Shown here piece after piece: positions 7,564 to 15,489 of a stretch of 46,447 bases of DNA. The DNA comes from Blastopirellula marina (GTDB lineage: Bacteria; Planctomycetota; Planctomycetia; Pirellulales; Thermoguttaceae), in the NCBI GenBank assembly GCA_020721965.1, contig DYLS01000028.1, forward strand, positions 1 to 46,447. Reading direction: 5' to 3'. The notes below the pieces were generated by a model that worked only from the letters and a program-made list of their open reading frames with translations, did not search any database and was not told the DNA's origin. The position numbers and the translations under genes were made by a program. Each line of letters begins with the position of its first letter. Positions within the stretch are counted from its first letter, which is position 1.

Positions 7564-8685
7564 TTACCTCTCCTTATTCCCTTCACGATAGGCCGAAAGC
7601 AGCAGCTCCGCAAGGCGACGGAGTTCGGCGAGCGGTTCGGCCGCCAGCGGATCTACCGACACAACTCGCAGCCCGATCTCATCCGCCATCGCCACCGCCG
7701 CAGGCGACGCGATTTGGGGCTGGATCAAGATCAGCTTGATAGGAGTCTTGGCGACCGACTGCTGCAACTGCGAAAGCTCGTGGTCGCTAGGCGGCTTCCC
7801 CTCTCGCTCCATCGCCTCCTGCCGCAAATCATACGCGTCGGCAAAACACTCCCAAGCCGGGTGATACACGAAAAACGTCTGTCCGCGGAGGGCGGCGAGT
7901 TTCTCTCGCAACTCGGCATCGAGGGCATCCAGCTCCTGGGAAACCGCGGCCAACCCCTTCCGATAGCGATCCCTGCTCGCAGGATCGACCTCTTCCAGCA
8001 CCCGAGCCACCGTCTCGGCCTGGGATCTCAGCAATCGGGGGCTGAGCCAGATATGCAGGAAGTCCTGATGCGTGTGTGCAGGATGGGCGTCGGCCCCGGC
8101 CGTCTCGTGATCCGATGGATCGTGGGCCTGGTGTTCGTGATGGGGATGGTTGCCATCCTCGCCGAGGCCATGGCCGTGCTCTTCAGAATGATCGTGCTCC
8201 GCGGGATGGCCATGCGATACGGAATGATCGTGCTCTACGAGACGGCTCGGAATCAGCCCGCCTTGAGCCAGCTCCTGACGCAAATCGATCACCCTTACCC
8301 CGCTTCCTTGCAGCAACTGGCGGCAGGCGGGGCTTTGCTCAAACGGCATGCCCGTGACGAAAAAAACGCGAGCCCGGGCTAGCCGCGTGACGTCGGCATC
8401 GCTGAGCTGAAAGCTATGCGGATCGGACTGGCCGCTGATCATCACTTCCACTTGAACCCCGTCCCCCCCGATCTGCCGCACGAGCCAGGCATACGGGGGG
8501 ATCGTGACCGCCACTACCAGTGGCCCTTGCGTATCCGGGCTGGGCGATCTGCGGCAACCAAGCGCCGACAGAACTCCCAGCAGCGCAAGTCCGATGGAAA
8601 GCCAGCAGCCTTGGGTCCAATGCATCTTCCCCCAAAGGGACGGGGCCTGCGACTGCCACAAACTACGGCAACGGAATGGCATCAT
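7564..8685 (-). CDS. znuA: Zn/Mn ABC transporter substrate-binding lipoprotein (ZnuA-like)
   Basis: A 373-aa periplasmic metal-binding protein of the cluster A-I (ZnuA/TroA) family. After a membrane segment ending LSALGC (probable lipobox, slightly atypical) come VVAVTIPPYAWLVRQIGGD and the metal-ligand site SDPHSFQLS (first His). A long His/Asp/Glu-rich loop follows at about residues 150-200 with repeated HDHS, HGH and HPHH clusters, then HIWLSP and, further on, VYHPAWECFADAY. The His-rich loop is the hallmark of zinc rather than manganese binding proteins. The start at 8685 (ATGATG) is preceded by a purine-rich GAGAGAGA. It is the first gene of the operon, with the ATPase 134 nt downstream. 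Confidence 0.9.
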   Translation of the reverse strand: MMPFRCRSLWQSQAPSLWGKMHWTQGCWLSIGLALLGVLSALGCRRSPSPDTQGPLVVAVTIPPYAWLVRQIGGDGVQVEVMISGQSDPHSFQLSDADVTRLARARVFFVTGMPFEQSPACRQLLQGSGVRVIDLRQELAQGGLIPSRLVEHDHSVSHGHPAEHDHSEEHGHGLGEDGNHPHHEHQAHDPSDHETAGADAHPAHTHQDFLHIWLSPRLLRSQAETVARVLEEVDPASRDRYRKGLAAVSQELDALDAELREKLAALRGQTFFVYHPAWECFADAYDLRQEAMEREGKPPSDHELSQLQQSVAKTPIKLILIQPQIASPAAVAMADEIGLRVVSVDPLAAEPLAELRRLAELLLSAYREGNKER

Positions 8686-8797
8686 GGTGTGTCTCTCTCT
8701 TCGATGGTCCACGGCTGACAAGATGCACACATCAGTGCGTTACGCAGCCGACTCGATGCTGCGGATCGCCCTTTTCCCGAGTGTTTATCTTCTTTCT

Positions 8798-8835
8798 ACG
8801 AACCACGGTTCGGTTTACGAAACACGGTTCGGTTT
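8798..8835. promoter_or_regulatory. Candidate operator: tandem 19-nt dyads upstream of metal ABC operon
   Basis: Two direct copies of a 19-nt unit lie back to back: acgaaccacggttcggttt (8798) and acgaaacacggttcggttt (8817). Each contains a dyad, cgaacc-ac-ggttcg in the first and cgaaac-ac-ggttcg in the second. They lie about 115-150 nt upstream of the znuA-like start and could bind a dimeric regulator such as Zur or MntR. Which one is not shown by the sequence. Confidence 0.5.
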
Positions 8836-8860
8836 CCGGACTTTTTTCTGCTCTAATCCT

Positions 8861-8964
8861 ACAGCGCAAGGTGGTTTGCTTGGCTCGGCAGTCTTGGCGG
8901 CGGGACGCGACGCCGCGCACCCCATGCCGCGCACGCCGTGAATCGAGGCGGACTTTGAACTGGA
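8861..8964 (+). mobile_element. MITE-like element, family C copy 2
   Basis: A 104-bp copy beginning acagcgcaaggtgg and ending ggactttgaactgg, with the internal cgcaccccatgc block. It lies upstream of the metal importer operon and is the same orientation as copy 1, which lies downstream of it. Confidence 0.75.
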
Positions 8965-9028
8965 ATATTAAGAGGATCAAGAGGATCGCGGTCAGCTCCG
9001 GACCGTGCTCAAGACAACGTCGTACCGC

Positions 9029-9089
9029 CGACGATCATCCTGGACCACCGTCTCGGTTCGCAAGGTTTCTCGCGTCGCTCGAAATGACC
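9029..9089 (+). repeat. Composite spacer plus family B end
   Basis: Shared spacer taccgccgacgatcatcctg followed by a shortened family B end (caaggtttctcgcgtcgctcgaaatgac). It matches the order at 5427-5513, so the block C-spacer-B occurs twice around the metal ABC operon. Confidence 0.65.
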
Positions 9090-9139
9090 CCGGTGGCATG
9101 CTCTCATTGCACACGCCCATTGAGACACAATATATAGGA

Positions 9140-9170
9140 TTGACAGCGATTTCTATACGCTACCTATAGT
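9140..9170 (+). promoter_or_regulatory. Candidate sigma-70 promoter for Cys-rich protein gene
   Basis: TTGACA at 9140-9145 and TATAGT at 9165-9170 with a 19-nt spacer, in an AT-rich stretch. The spacer is longer than the ideal 17. It would give a leader of about 200 nt containing the dyad at 9264. Confidence 0.4.
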
Positions 9171-9263
9171 GGTGTGTAATGGTGGTGGGGCACTACAGAA
9201 AATCGTGACCCGCGGGGTCGGGGCCGAGAAGGTTGAGATCGACGGGGCCGACTTTTCCCATTT

Positions 9264-9283
9264 ATCACAAGATTTGTTGTGAT
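9264..9283. promoter_or_regulatory. Candidate operator: perfect 7-bp dyad
   Basis: ATCACAA-GATTTG-TTGTGAT, a perfect 7-bp inverted repeat with a 6-nt centre, about 95 nt upstream of the Cys-rich protein gene. Its length and spacing fit a dimeric helix-turn-helix repressor site, for example of a metal sensor. No regulator gene lies next to it. Confidence 0.45.
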
Positions 9284-9378
9284 TTATGCCCTTGCCTCCC
9301 GGAATTTTCCCGCTATCCTTGATTATCAGCAGTTAGTTCTGTCGTTAATCACCGTAAGCCCGTTTTGGAGGTGGTGGC

Positions 9379-10317
9379 ATGACAAAACTCCTCGGCTCGT
9401 TACTATTGGTCTGTGGAGCGGTGGGCTTGGCATTCGTTGCTTCCGGCCAAGGTACCGATTCCGGGGCTTGTAGCGGCTCTGCGTGCCCTGCAAAGGCGGC
9501 TGCCATCCTGATCGGCGGCTACGGAAGTGGGAGTGGTGCGAGGTGCTGCGGGGCCAACCACGCCGTCCACGCCCAGACGGTCTCTTCCGAATTCGCACAA
9601 GATGCGAAGGTAGCCTGCTGCGATTCGAAAGAATCGTGCTGTGGCAAAGGTCGGGCTTGTTGTGCTGAAGGCAATGAATGTTGTGCTGAAGGCAAACAAT
9701 GTTGTGCTGAAGGCAAAGAATGCTGCCAGGGCGGGGCTTGCTGCAACGCCGAGGCAAATGCGGCAAGCGCCGAGACGTGCCCCAAGGAAGGCTGCGGGGG
9801 CAAGGGCGACCAGAAGCAGGCGGAGAGTATGAGCGAAGGCACGCCGGCCCGGACGGTCTCGTATGTCTCGCCCAACGATCAGGCGCAGTCGGGTGAAAAG
9901 AAGGAAGGCAAGGCCCAAAAGCGTGAGATTCACTGCCCTGTGATGGGAGGGAGTGCCCAGCCTGACGTAGCTGCCGATTACAGAGAGGGCATGGTCTTCT
10001 TCTGCTGCCCAGACTGCATCGGGGAGTTCAAGAAAAACACGAGCAAATATGCCACGAAGGCCAATTTTCAACTAGCCAGTACCAAGCAGTACGTGCAAAA
10101 GGCTTGCCCCTTGACCGGCCGTCCGGTCGCCGAAGACAAAAAGGTTGTAGTCGCCGGAATCCCGGTCGGTGTGTGCCGCGGCGGTTGCGAGAGCAAGATC
10201 AAGGGCGCCGAAAATGATGAAGCCCGTTTGAGCTTGATCTTCGCGGATACCGCTTTCGAAAAGGGCTTCGCAAAACGCAGCAAGCCAGCCACCAAGAAAG
10301 AACAAGGCACCAACTGA
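9379..10317 (+). CDS. Exported Cys-rich protein with CC-pair array and TRASH/YHS-like segments
   Basis: A 312-aa exported protein. Residues 1-23 form a signal peptide. Residues 80-122 contain Cys-Cys pairs spaced exactly seven residues apart (80, 87, 94, 101, 108, 115, then 121), with the unit CCAEGK(E/Q) repeated, encoded by 21-nt DNA repeats. From about 183, REIHCPVMGG with FFCCPDCIGEFKKN forms a TRASH/YHS-like metal-binding segment, and a second weaker one (ACPLTGRPV then GVCRGGCESKIKG) follows. Metal (copper, zinc) binding outside the cytoplasm is a reasonable inference, and the divergent neighbour is a metal importer. A strong GGAGGTGG precedes the ATG. No known enzyme family is recognised. 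Confidence 0.85.
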   Translation: MTKLLGSLLLVCGAVGLAFVASGQGTDSGACSGSACPAKAAAILIGGYGSGSGARCCGANHAVHAQTVSSEFAQDAKVACCDSKESCCGKGRACCAEGNECCAEGKQCCAEGKECCQGGACCNAEANAASAETCPKEGCGGKGDQKQAESMSEGTPARTVSYVSPNDQAQSGEKKEGKAQKREIHCPVMGGSAQPDVAADYREGMVFFCCPDCIGEFKKNTSKYATKANFQLASTKQYVQKACPLTGRPVAEDKKVVVAGIPVGVCRGGCESKIKGAENDEARLSLIFADTAFEKGFAKRSKPATKKEQGTN

Positions 10318-10478
10318 AACACTTAGCCTCGTAAGAGGTTAGCTCCCGATCCCCTTTGTCCCTCCCGGAAGCGGCCGCGTCCCGAATGGATTGTTTGGGG
10401 CGCGGCTCATTTTTTGGCTTTTCTTCTCCGCGATGGGACGAGATTAGGAGTCTCCAGGCCTCGCCGGGCAAGAGGGCA

Positions 10479-11568
10479 TCATCCGCCAAAGAGCTGCGTG
10501 TAATGCATGCCCACCCGGCCAACCCCTACCCGTTTGTGGTTCCCCAGCATGTTTTTGTGATGGCCGGGACTGTGGAACCAACCCTCGTTCACGGCGTTGC
10601 CGTCAGGATAACCGGCCGCGATGTTCTCTGCCGAGGCCGTGGTACCAAAGAGCTTGGCGCGATCCCAGGGGGCTGTCTTGCCGGGCACCGGTGACTCGTG
10701 CGAGAAAAAGTTCAAGGTTTTCATGTCGTTGGCGTGGTCCCGGGCGGCGGCGCACAACCGGAGGTCTAGCTCCAAGGGCGCTAGACCAAGCAGGGTGCGA
10801 GTCAGGTTCAGGGCCGTCACGGCGCGGGCCTCTTGTTCGTCGATTTGGTTGGCCAAGCGGGCGTTTACGGCCAGAATCTGTCGGGTAGCAGGAGGAATCG
10901 GGGCGGCCAAGCCCACGGCGAGCGTCTCTTCTCCAAGGAGATATTCTTCGAAGGATGGCGGCTGATCGGGACGCCCCTCTGCCGGGGCTGCGTTCCATAG
11001 CACGCCAGCGCACCGTTCCCACAGGCTACCCAATTCCGAAAGCCGCTCCCGCTCTCGCGGAATTGCGGGCAAGGCACCGCGGACCTCTTCCGGCGAGATT
11101 AAGAGCAGCACGCGTAACCGCTGCATGGCCGGGTCCGCTGTCTGCCGAATCAGCTCCTTGCTGAAATCGGGTCGCTGTTGCAGGCCGAGAATTGTGGCAC
11201 GCAGCGTCCCCACCTCCTCCAGGGAGGCTCGTCTTGCCCGCCAGCTCCGCGGCCTGGCGATAAAAGATGTCGTGATAGCGCCGCAATTGCGGTCCCAATT
11301 CGCGTTCGATGACCCGCAATGCTGCCTCGGCCGCCTCGGGACCGCGCGTTGCCATCTCCTCCACCAATTGCCGTCGTGCGGCGGAGTCGCCTCGAGTTGC
11401 GCGGAAGCGGGCCTGGAGGGCCGCCAGCTCGCGTGAAGACAGTCTGTCGCCCGTCGCCTCGGCTTCAACCTTCGGCAACAGGCCCAGCCAACGGCATTCC
11501 AATACCACAAACGCGGCGAGGCAAGCCACGGCGAATCTTATCTTTCTGTTCTTGCGCACCTCACGCAT
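10479..11568 (-). CDS. Secreted CAP-domain (SCP/PR1) protein, frame broken by a 1-nt shift
   Basis: A CAP-superfamily protein whose frame is interrupted. The N-terminal part starts at 11568 (signal-like MREVRKNRKIRFAVACLAAF) and reads to about YRQAAELAGKTSL near 11226. The rest continues in the next frame from SLEEVGTLRATILGLQQ to the stop at 10479. Removing one C from the CCC run near 11223-11227 joins them into about 362 aa. The CAP domain at the C-terminus is complete, with NLTRTLLGL, CAAARDHANDM, SAENIAAGY and HSPGHHKNML. CAP proteins are extracellular, with diverse roles. The cause may be sequencing error, recent mutation or recoding; the sequence cannot tell. Confidence is high in the family, moderate in the frameshift being real. 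Confidence 0.75.
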
Positions 11569-11629
11569 AAGGCGCTCCTTGAGCCATCCCAGTCAACAAT
11601 TCGGCAATCGTCAGGACAGGTGCCCCTTC

Positions 11630-12994
11630 CTAGCCGTCCGATTCCTGATCCATATGCGTCGGCTTACCGCTGCGTTCGAGGTGCTCTTCGTCGGGCGAGG
11701 CCCATTCGATCAGAACCTTTTGCACGCGTCGTGGCGTGGCCTCCAAGACATGCAATCGCACGGGCCCAACGGTCGCCAACTCTCCCGCCTGGGGAATACG
11801 GCCGAGATGAGACATCAGAAGCCCCGCGATGGTGTCGTAGTCGGGGTCCTCGGGCAAATCCAGGTGCAAGCGGCGGTTGACCTCCTCCACGCGTGCCGAG
11901 CCTAGGACCTCCGCTCGCCCCTCCTCCAAGGGGTGAATCTCTTCGACTTGCTCCAGGTCCAGTTCGTCGCCGATCTCGCCGACAATCTCTTCCAGGATGT
12001 CCTCCAGCGTCACCACCCCGGAGACACCGCCATACTCGTCCAGTACGAGAGCCATGTGGTTGTGCGTTCGCTGAAAGTCCTCCAGCAAGGCATCGACGGG
12101 CTTGGTTTCGGGCACGAAGAGCGGCTCGCGAAGCAAGGAAGTCCAGGGGGGGCGTTCGGCCGTGGACTCGGGCCGGGCCAAAAACGGGAGCAGGTCTTTC
12201 GTGTACAAGATGCCGATGATGTTGTCCCGCGTTTGATCGAAGACCGGAATCCGGCTGTGCCCCTCGTCAATCACCGCCGCCAGCATCTCTTCCCAAGAAC
12301 ATTCACCGGGGAGGGCAAACATTTCGCTGCGGGGCGTCATGATCGCGGCGGCATCCACGTCACTCAATTTAATCACGCCCTCGATCATTTCCTTGGCATC
12401 CTCTTCCAAGTAGCCCTGCCGTTCCCCCGCCGTCATCAACGAACGGATTTCCTCCTCGAACTCATCCCCCTCTTCCTCGTCGGGCACGTTGTCGGTGACC
12501 CGCGCCAGGAGCACCTGAATGCTATCGCCGATGGCGACGACGGGCCGCAAGATTTTGCCCAGCAAGCGCCAGACCGGCCAAAGGTAGAAGACCACCGGGG
12601 CTGCCCAAATGGAGGCCACCGCCCGCGGCACATAGATGCCGCCCACCAGAATCGCCAGGGCCAGCGAAACGGCCAGGAATGCAGGCCGGAGGACGAAAAT
12701 CGTGGAGGGCCTGATTGTGTCCGCATTCTGGTCCCAGGCGGGCAAGAGCACCAGCCGGGCAGCGATCAAAATGAGGACGGCCAGGAGCAGCCATTGCAGG
12801 ACTTCGGCGGCGTCCGCCGTGCGGCGATATTCCCGAAGCACTTCGACCAGGCGTGGCGCGCGATCACGGCGGCGGCATAAATCGGCCAGGTCGTGCCGAG
12901 GAAAGTTGCGGAGCGAGCGAATACCAGCAGACAGCACCCCCAAGCCCAGCACGCCGCACGCCAAAATCCAAAAGCTAGAGTCGTAAACCTCCAC
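11630..12994 (-). CDS. CorC/HlyC-family membrane protein with CBS pair
   Basis: A 454-aa inner-membrane protein of the hemolysin-related CNNM/CorC family, associated with magnesium or other cation homeostasis. The N-terminal 150 residues have several hydrophobic segments. Two CBS motifs follow: AAAIMTPRSEMFAL with HSRIPVFDQTRDNIIGILY, and VLDEYGGVSGVVTLEDILEE. The C-terminal CorC_HlyC domain contains RVEEVNRRLHLDLPEDPDYDT. The start is taken as GTG at 12994, with GAGG just upstream. A TTG at 13018 overlapping the ybeY stop as TTGA is an alternative. It is the last gene of the phoH operon; ybeY next to corC is a widespread arrangement. Confidence 0.88.
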   Translation of the reverse strand: MEVYDSSFWILACGVLGLGVLSAGIRSLRNFPRHDLADLCRRRDRAPRLVEVLREYRRTADAAEVLQWLLLAVLILIAARLVLLPAWDQNADTIRPSTIFVLRPAFLAVSLALAILVGGIYVPRAVASIWAAPVVFYLWPVWRLLGKILRPVVAIGDSIQVLLARVTDNVPDEEEGDEFEEEIRSLMTAGERQGYLEEDAKEMIEGVIKLSDVDAAAIMTPRSEMFALPGECSWEEMLAAVIDEGHSRIPVFDQTRDNIIGILYTKDLLPFLARPESTAERPPWTSLLREPLFVPETKPVDALLEDFQRTHNHMALVLDEYGGVSGVVTLEDILEEIVGEIGDELDLEQVEEIHPLEEGRAEVLGSARVEEVNRRLHLDLPEDPDYDTIAGLLMSHLGRIPQAGELATVGPVRLHVLEATPRRVQKVLIEWASPDEEHLERSGKPTHMDQESDG

Positions 12995-13014
12995 GTGACC
13001 TCGCCGATCTCCCC

Positions 13015-13446
13015 TCAAGTGGTTTCCAGACCAAGACGCCGCAAGATCTCATCCTGTCGCCGGAACATGACGGCCCGATCGCCAGGGGCCATGTCGTCAT
13101 ACCCCGACAGATGTAATGCCCCATGCACAGCGTATAATATCAGCTCCTCTTCGGGGGAGCGGCGGAGCCGCCTTCCCTGCCGGACGGCGGTCTCGGCACA
13201 AACCACAATCTCCCCCTCCAAGTGATTATTCTCAACTTCCAACGGAAAACTCAAGACATCGGTGGGAGAGTCGTCCCCAAAATAGCGGGCGTGCAACCGC
13301 CGCATCTCGGCATCGTCCACGACGGCCACGCTGATCTCGCCGGTCTCGAATCCCGCCTCCGAAAGGACCAGTCGGATGGCGCGGCGAATGCGTGGGCGAT
13401 CCACGGCCACGGCTCGGCAAAGCACGGCAATCGGTACGCGAATCAT
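13015..13446 (-). CDS. ybeY: Endoribonuclease YbeY
   Basis: A 143-aa metal-dependent RNase involved in 16S rRNA 3-prime maturation and ribosome quality control. The UPF0054 motif HGALHLSGYDD (residues 108-118) supplies two His ligands. The third position, often His, is Asp here, a variant seen in several lineages. TDVLSFPLE (62-70) is also family-typical. It lies between the HD phosphodiesterase and the CorC-like gene on the same strand and its stop touches the alternative start of the latter. A family C element (13466-13568) is inserted in front of it. Confidence 0.95.
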   Translation of the reverse strand: MIRVPIAVLCRAVAVDRPRIRRAIRLVLSEAGFETGEISVAVVDDAEMRRLHARYFGDDSPTDVLSFPLEVENNHLEGEIVVCAETAVRQGRRLRRSPEEELILYAVHGALHLSGYDDMAPGDRAVMFRRQDEILRRLGLETT

Positions 13447-13465
13447 AAGCAGGCACCACAGTATT

Positions 13466-13568
13466 CCAGCGTGGGGTTGTTGGCTTTCTCAACATCCTTA
13501 GGGTGATGGGGCATAATGCCCCGCACAAAGGGCGGGCACACCATGCTATCCGGCGGACTTTGCGCTGT
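13466..13568 (-). mobile_element. MITE-like element, family C copy 4, inside the operon
   Basis: A diverged copy of family C: ccagcgtggggttgttggct at one end, ccggcggactttgcgctgt at the other, with a palindromic gggcataatgcccc in the middle. Read on the plus strand it has the same orientation as copy 3. It lies between the stop of the HD phosphodiesterase gene and the start of ybeY, so it is transcribed as part of the operon. Confidence 0.65.
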
Positions 13569-13572
13569 CGTG

Positions 13573-15399
13573 TCAACTGGACGAAGGGCCGCCATTGGCC
13601 CCCGGCTCCGTGGGAGATGGGCTTTGCGCTGGAGGGGGTGCCGGCTCGCCGGTCGGGGCTTTTTCGGCCCGTTCTGCTGGCCCTGATCCCGGCCCTGGCT
13701 GCTCGGGCTTTCGCTCCGTGGCCCGTTCCGACCGTTCCGGGTATTTGATCCGCCCGTGATACATGGCCGTCAAGGTCTTGATCATCGAATCCTCGATCGC
13801 CCGCAGCTCCCTCAGCGTCAGATCACTGTAGTCGAATTGCCCCTGGTCGAGCTTGCGCTCCGCGATGTCCCGAACGACGGCCTCGATGCGGGAAGGGGCG
13901 GGGTCCTTCAAGGCACGCATGGCGCTTTCCACCGCATCGGCCAGCATCAGGATCGCCGTTTCCTTGGTCTGAGGGGCGGGGCCGGGATAGCGAAAGGTCT
14001 CGGCGTCAACGGGCGGGTCCTCCGGACGGCCCTCGCTCTTTTCCCTGGCTCGCCCATAAAAATACTCCACCAGTGTGGTACCGTGATGCTGCTCAATGAA
14101 GTCGATGATCACCTCGGGGAGATGGTAGCGCCGAGCCAAATCCGCCCCGTCTTTGACGTGCGAAATAATGACCATGCTGCTCATATTCGGTTCCAACGAC
14201 TCGTGCCGATTCGGATTGCCCGCCTGATTCTCGATGAAATACTGCGGGTTGATCATCTTGCCGATGTCGTGGAAGTAAGCCCCCACCCGGACCAGCAGCC
14301 CGCGCGCGCCGATGGCATTGGCGGCGGCCTCCGCGATGGCGCCCACATTGATGGAGTGGTTGTACGTGCTGGGCGCCCGCCGCGCCAGTTCGCGGAGCAG
14401 CGGATGAGACAGGTCCGTCAACTCCAACAAGCTCATGTCTGTCAGGATGCCGAAGAATCGCTCCACGAAGGGGAGCAGCCCCGTCACCAAAAACCCCGTG
14501 GCCACTGCGGCCACACCAATCCGCACAACCTCGCTCCACAGCGTGGTATTCAAGGGGACTTCATTGGCCAGGGCCAGCAAAAGGCGAATCAAGATCGCGG
14601 CACCGGCCGTCCACAGGCCCACATAGATCAGCTTGGATCGGCCACGCAGATCGTGCAATTGCATCACGCTGACCACGACCGCGGTGCCCAGCAAAATGCC
14701 GCTACCCACGTCCTGGCCGGTCGCCAGCAGGAAGGTGAACACGATCGCCCCCCCGAAGAGCACCGCGAACTCTTGGGAATAGGCCACGGCCAACACCTGC
14801 ATAAACACCAAGAGTGGACAAATCTCGGCATGGGGAAACTCGTCCGCTAGCCACAGGGCAATTGCCAGGGTCACCCAATACAGCACCAAGAGCGTGACCA
14901 ATCGCTGGAGGTTGACCAGAACACGGCGGTAGCGGAGGAAGAGATACACGGCAACCCCCGCGAAGCCGCCGGCCACGATCAACCAGGTGCCCAGAAAGCG
15001 GCGTATCTTTTCGTCCCAACCGCGACCCTCGCGGTATTTCTGGAAGGCCGCTCCGGGAGCGAGGGAGTCCGCGTCCGATCTCTCCCCCGGCGCCACAGCC
15101 TCGTTCGCGCCCTTGCCAAGATCAACCGACGGCGGCCCGAAGAACCGGCGATAGGAGCTTCCGGCGGGCAAGCCGGCCTGGCTGTCCACGGCCAGGTTCG
15201 TGAAATCGCGATAGCCGCCGGGAGGCTCCCATGCCCGAATCACCACCGCGGTCACCAGCGTGCTGAAGATACCGATGGCGATACGGGCGGCAACGTCCCG
15301 ATGTCGGAGCCGGTTCCACGCCTGCTCCCATTTGCCCGGAGTGCGAATCAGTCCGCTCAGCCGGTCCGCTCGTGTGCGTTTTGTCGTTCCGGAAGCCAT
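13573..15399 (-). CDS. 7TM-HD family (PgpH/YqfF-like) phosphodiesterase
   Basis: A 608-aa membrane protein with a cytoplasmic HD domain. The family hydrolyses cyclic di-AMP. After an N-terminal membrane segment near residue 40 and a short extracytoplasmic part, six or seven membrane segments lie at about 155-330. The HD domain follows, with HDIGKM near residue 376, STYNHSINVGAIAE before it, and IEQHHGTTLVEYFY after it. The C-terminal 70 residues are Pro/Gly/Glu-rich and low complexity. It is shorter than Firmicute PgpH (about 700 aa) because the extracytoplasmic part is reduced. Position between phoH and ybeY is the usual one for this family. The nucleotide substrate is inferred from the family. 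Confidence 0.9.
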   Translation of the reverse strand: MASGTTKRTRADRLSGLIRTPGKWEQAWNRLRHRDVAARIAIGIFSTLVTAVVIRAWEPPGGYRDFTNLAVDSQAGLPAGSSYRRFFGPPSVDLGKGANEAVAPGERSDADSLAPGAAFQKYREGRGWDEKIRRFLGTWLIVAGGFAGVAVYLFLRYRRVLVNLQRLVTLLVLYWVTLAIALWLADEFPHAEICPLLVFMQVLAVAYSQEFAVLFGGAIVFTFLLATGQDVGSGILLGTAVVVSVMQLHDLRGRSKLIYVGLWTAGAAILIRLLLALANEVPLNTTLWSEVVRIGVAAVATGFLVTGLLPFVERFFGILTDMSLLELTDLSHPLLRELARRAPSTYNHSINVGAIAEAAANAIGARGLLVRVGAYFHDIGKMINPQYFIENQAGNPNRHESLEPNMSSMVIISHVKDGADLARRYHLPEVIIDFIEQHHGTTLVEYFYGRAREKSEGRPEDPPVDAETFRYPGPAPQTKETAILMLADAVESAMRALKDPAPSRIEAVVRDIAERKLDQGQFDYSDLTLRELRAIEDSMIKTLTAMYHGRIKYPERSERATERKPEQPGPGSGPAERAEKAPTGEPAPPPAQSPSPTEPGANGGPSSS

Positions 15400-15489
15400 C
15401 TCAAAGGTCTACTGGATTTGGGTCTTGTTGGCCTGCGGCGATGACAGCGCAAGGCAGGAAAGACTTCCTCGGCAGCCGCGCCCCTCGGA

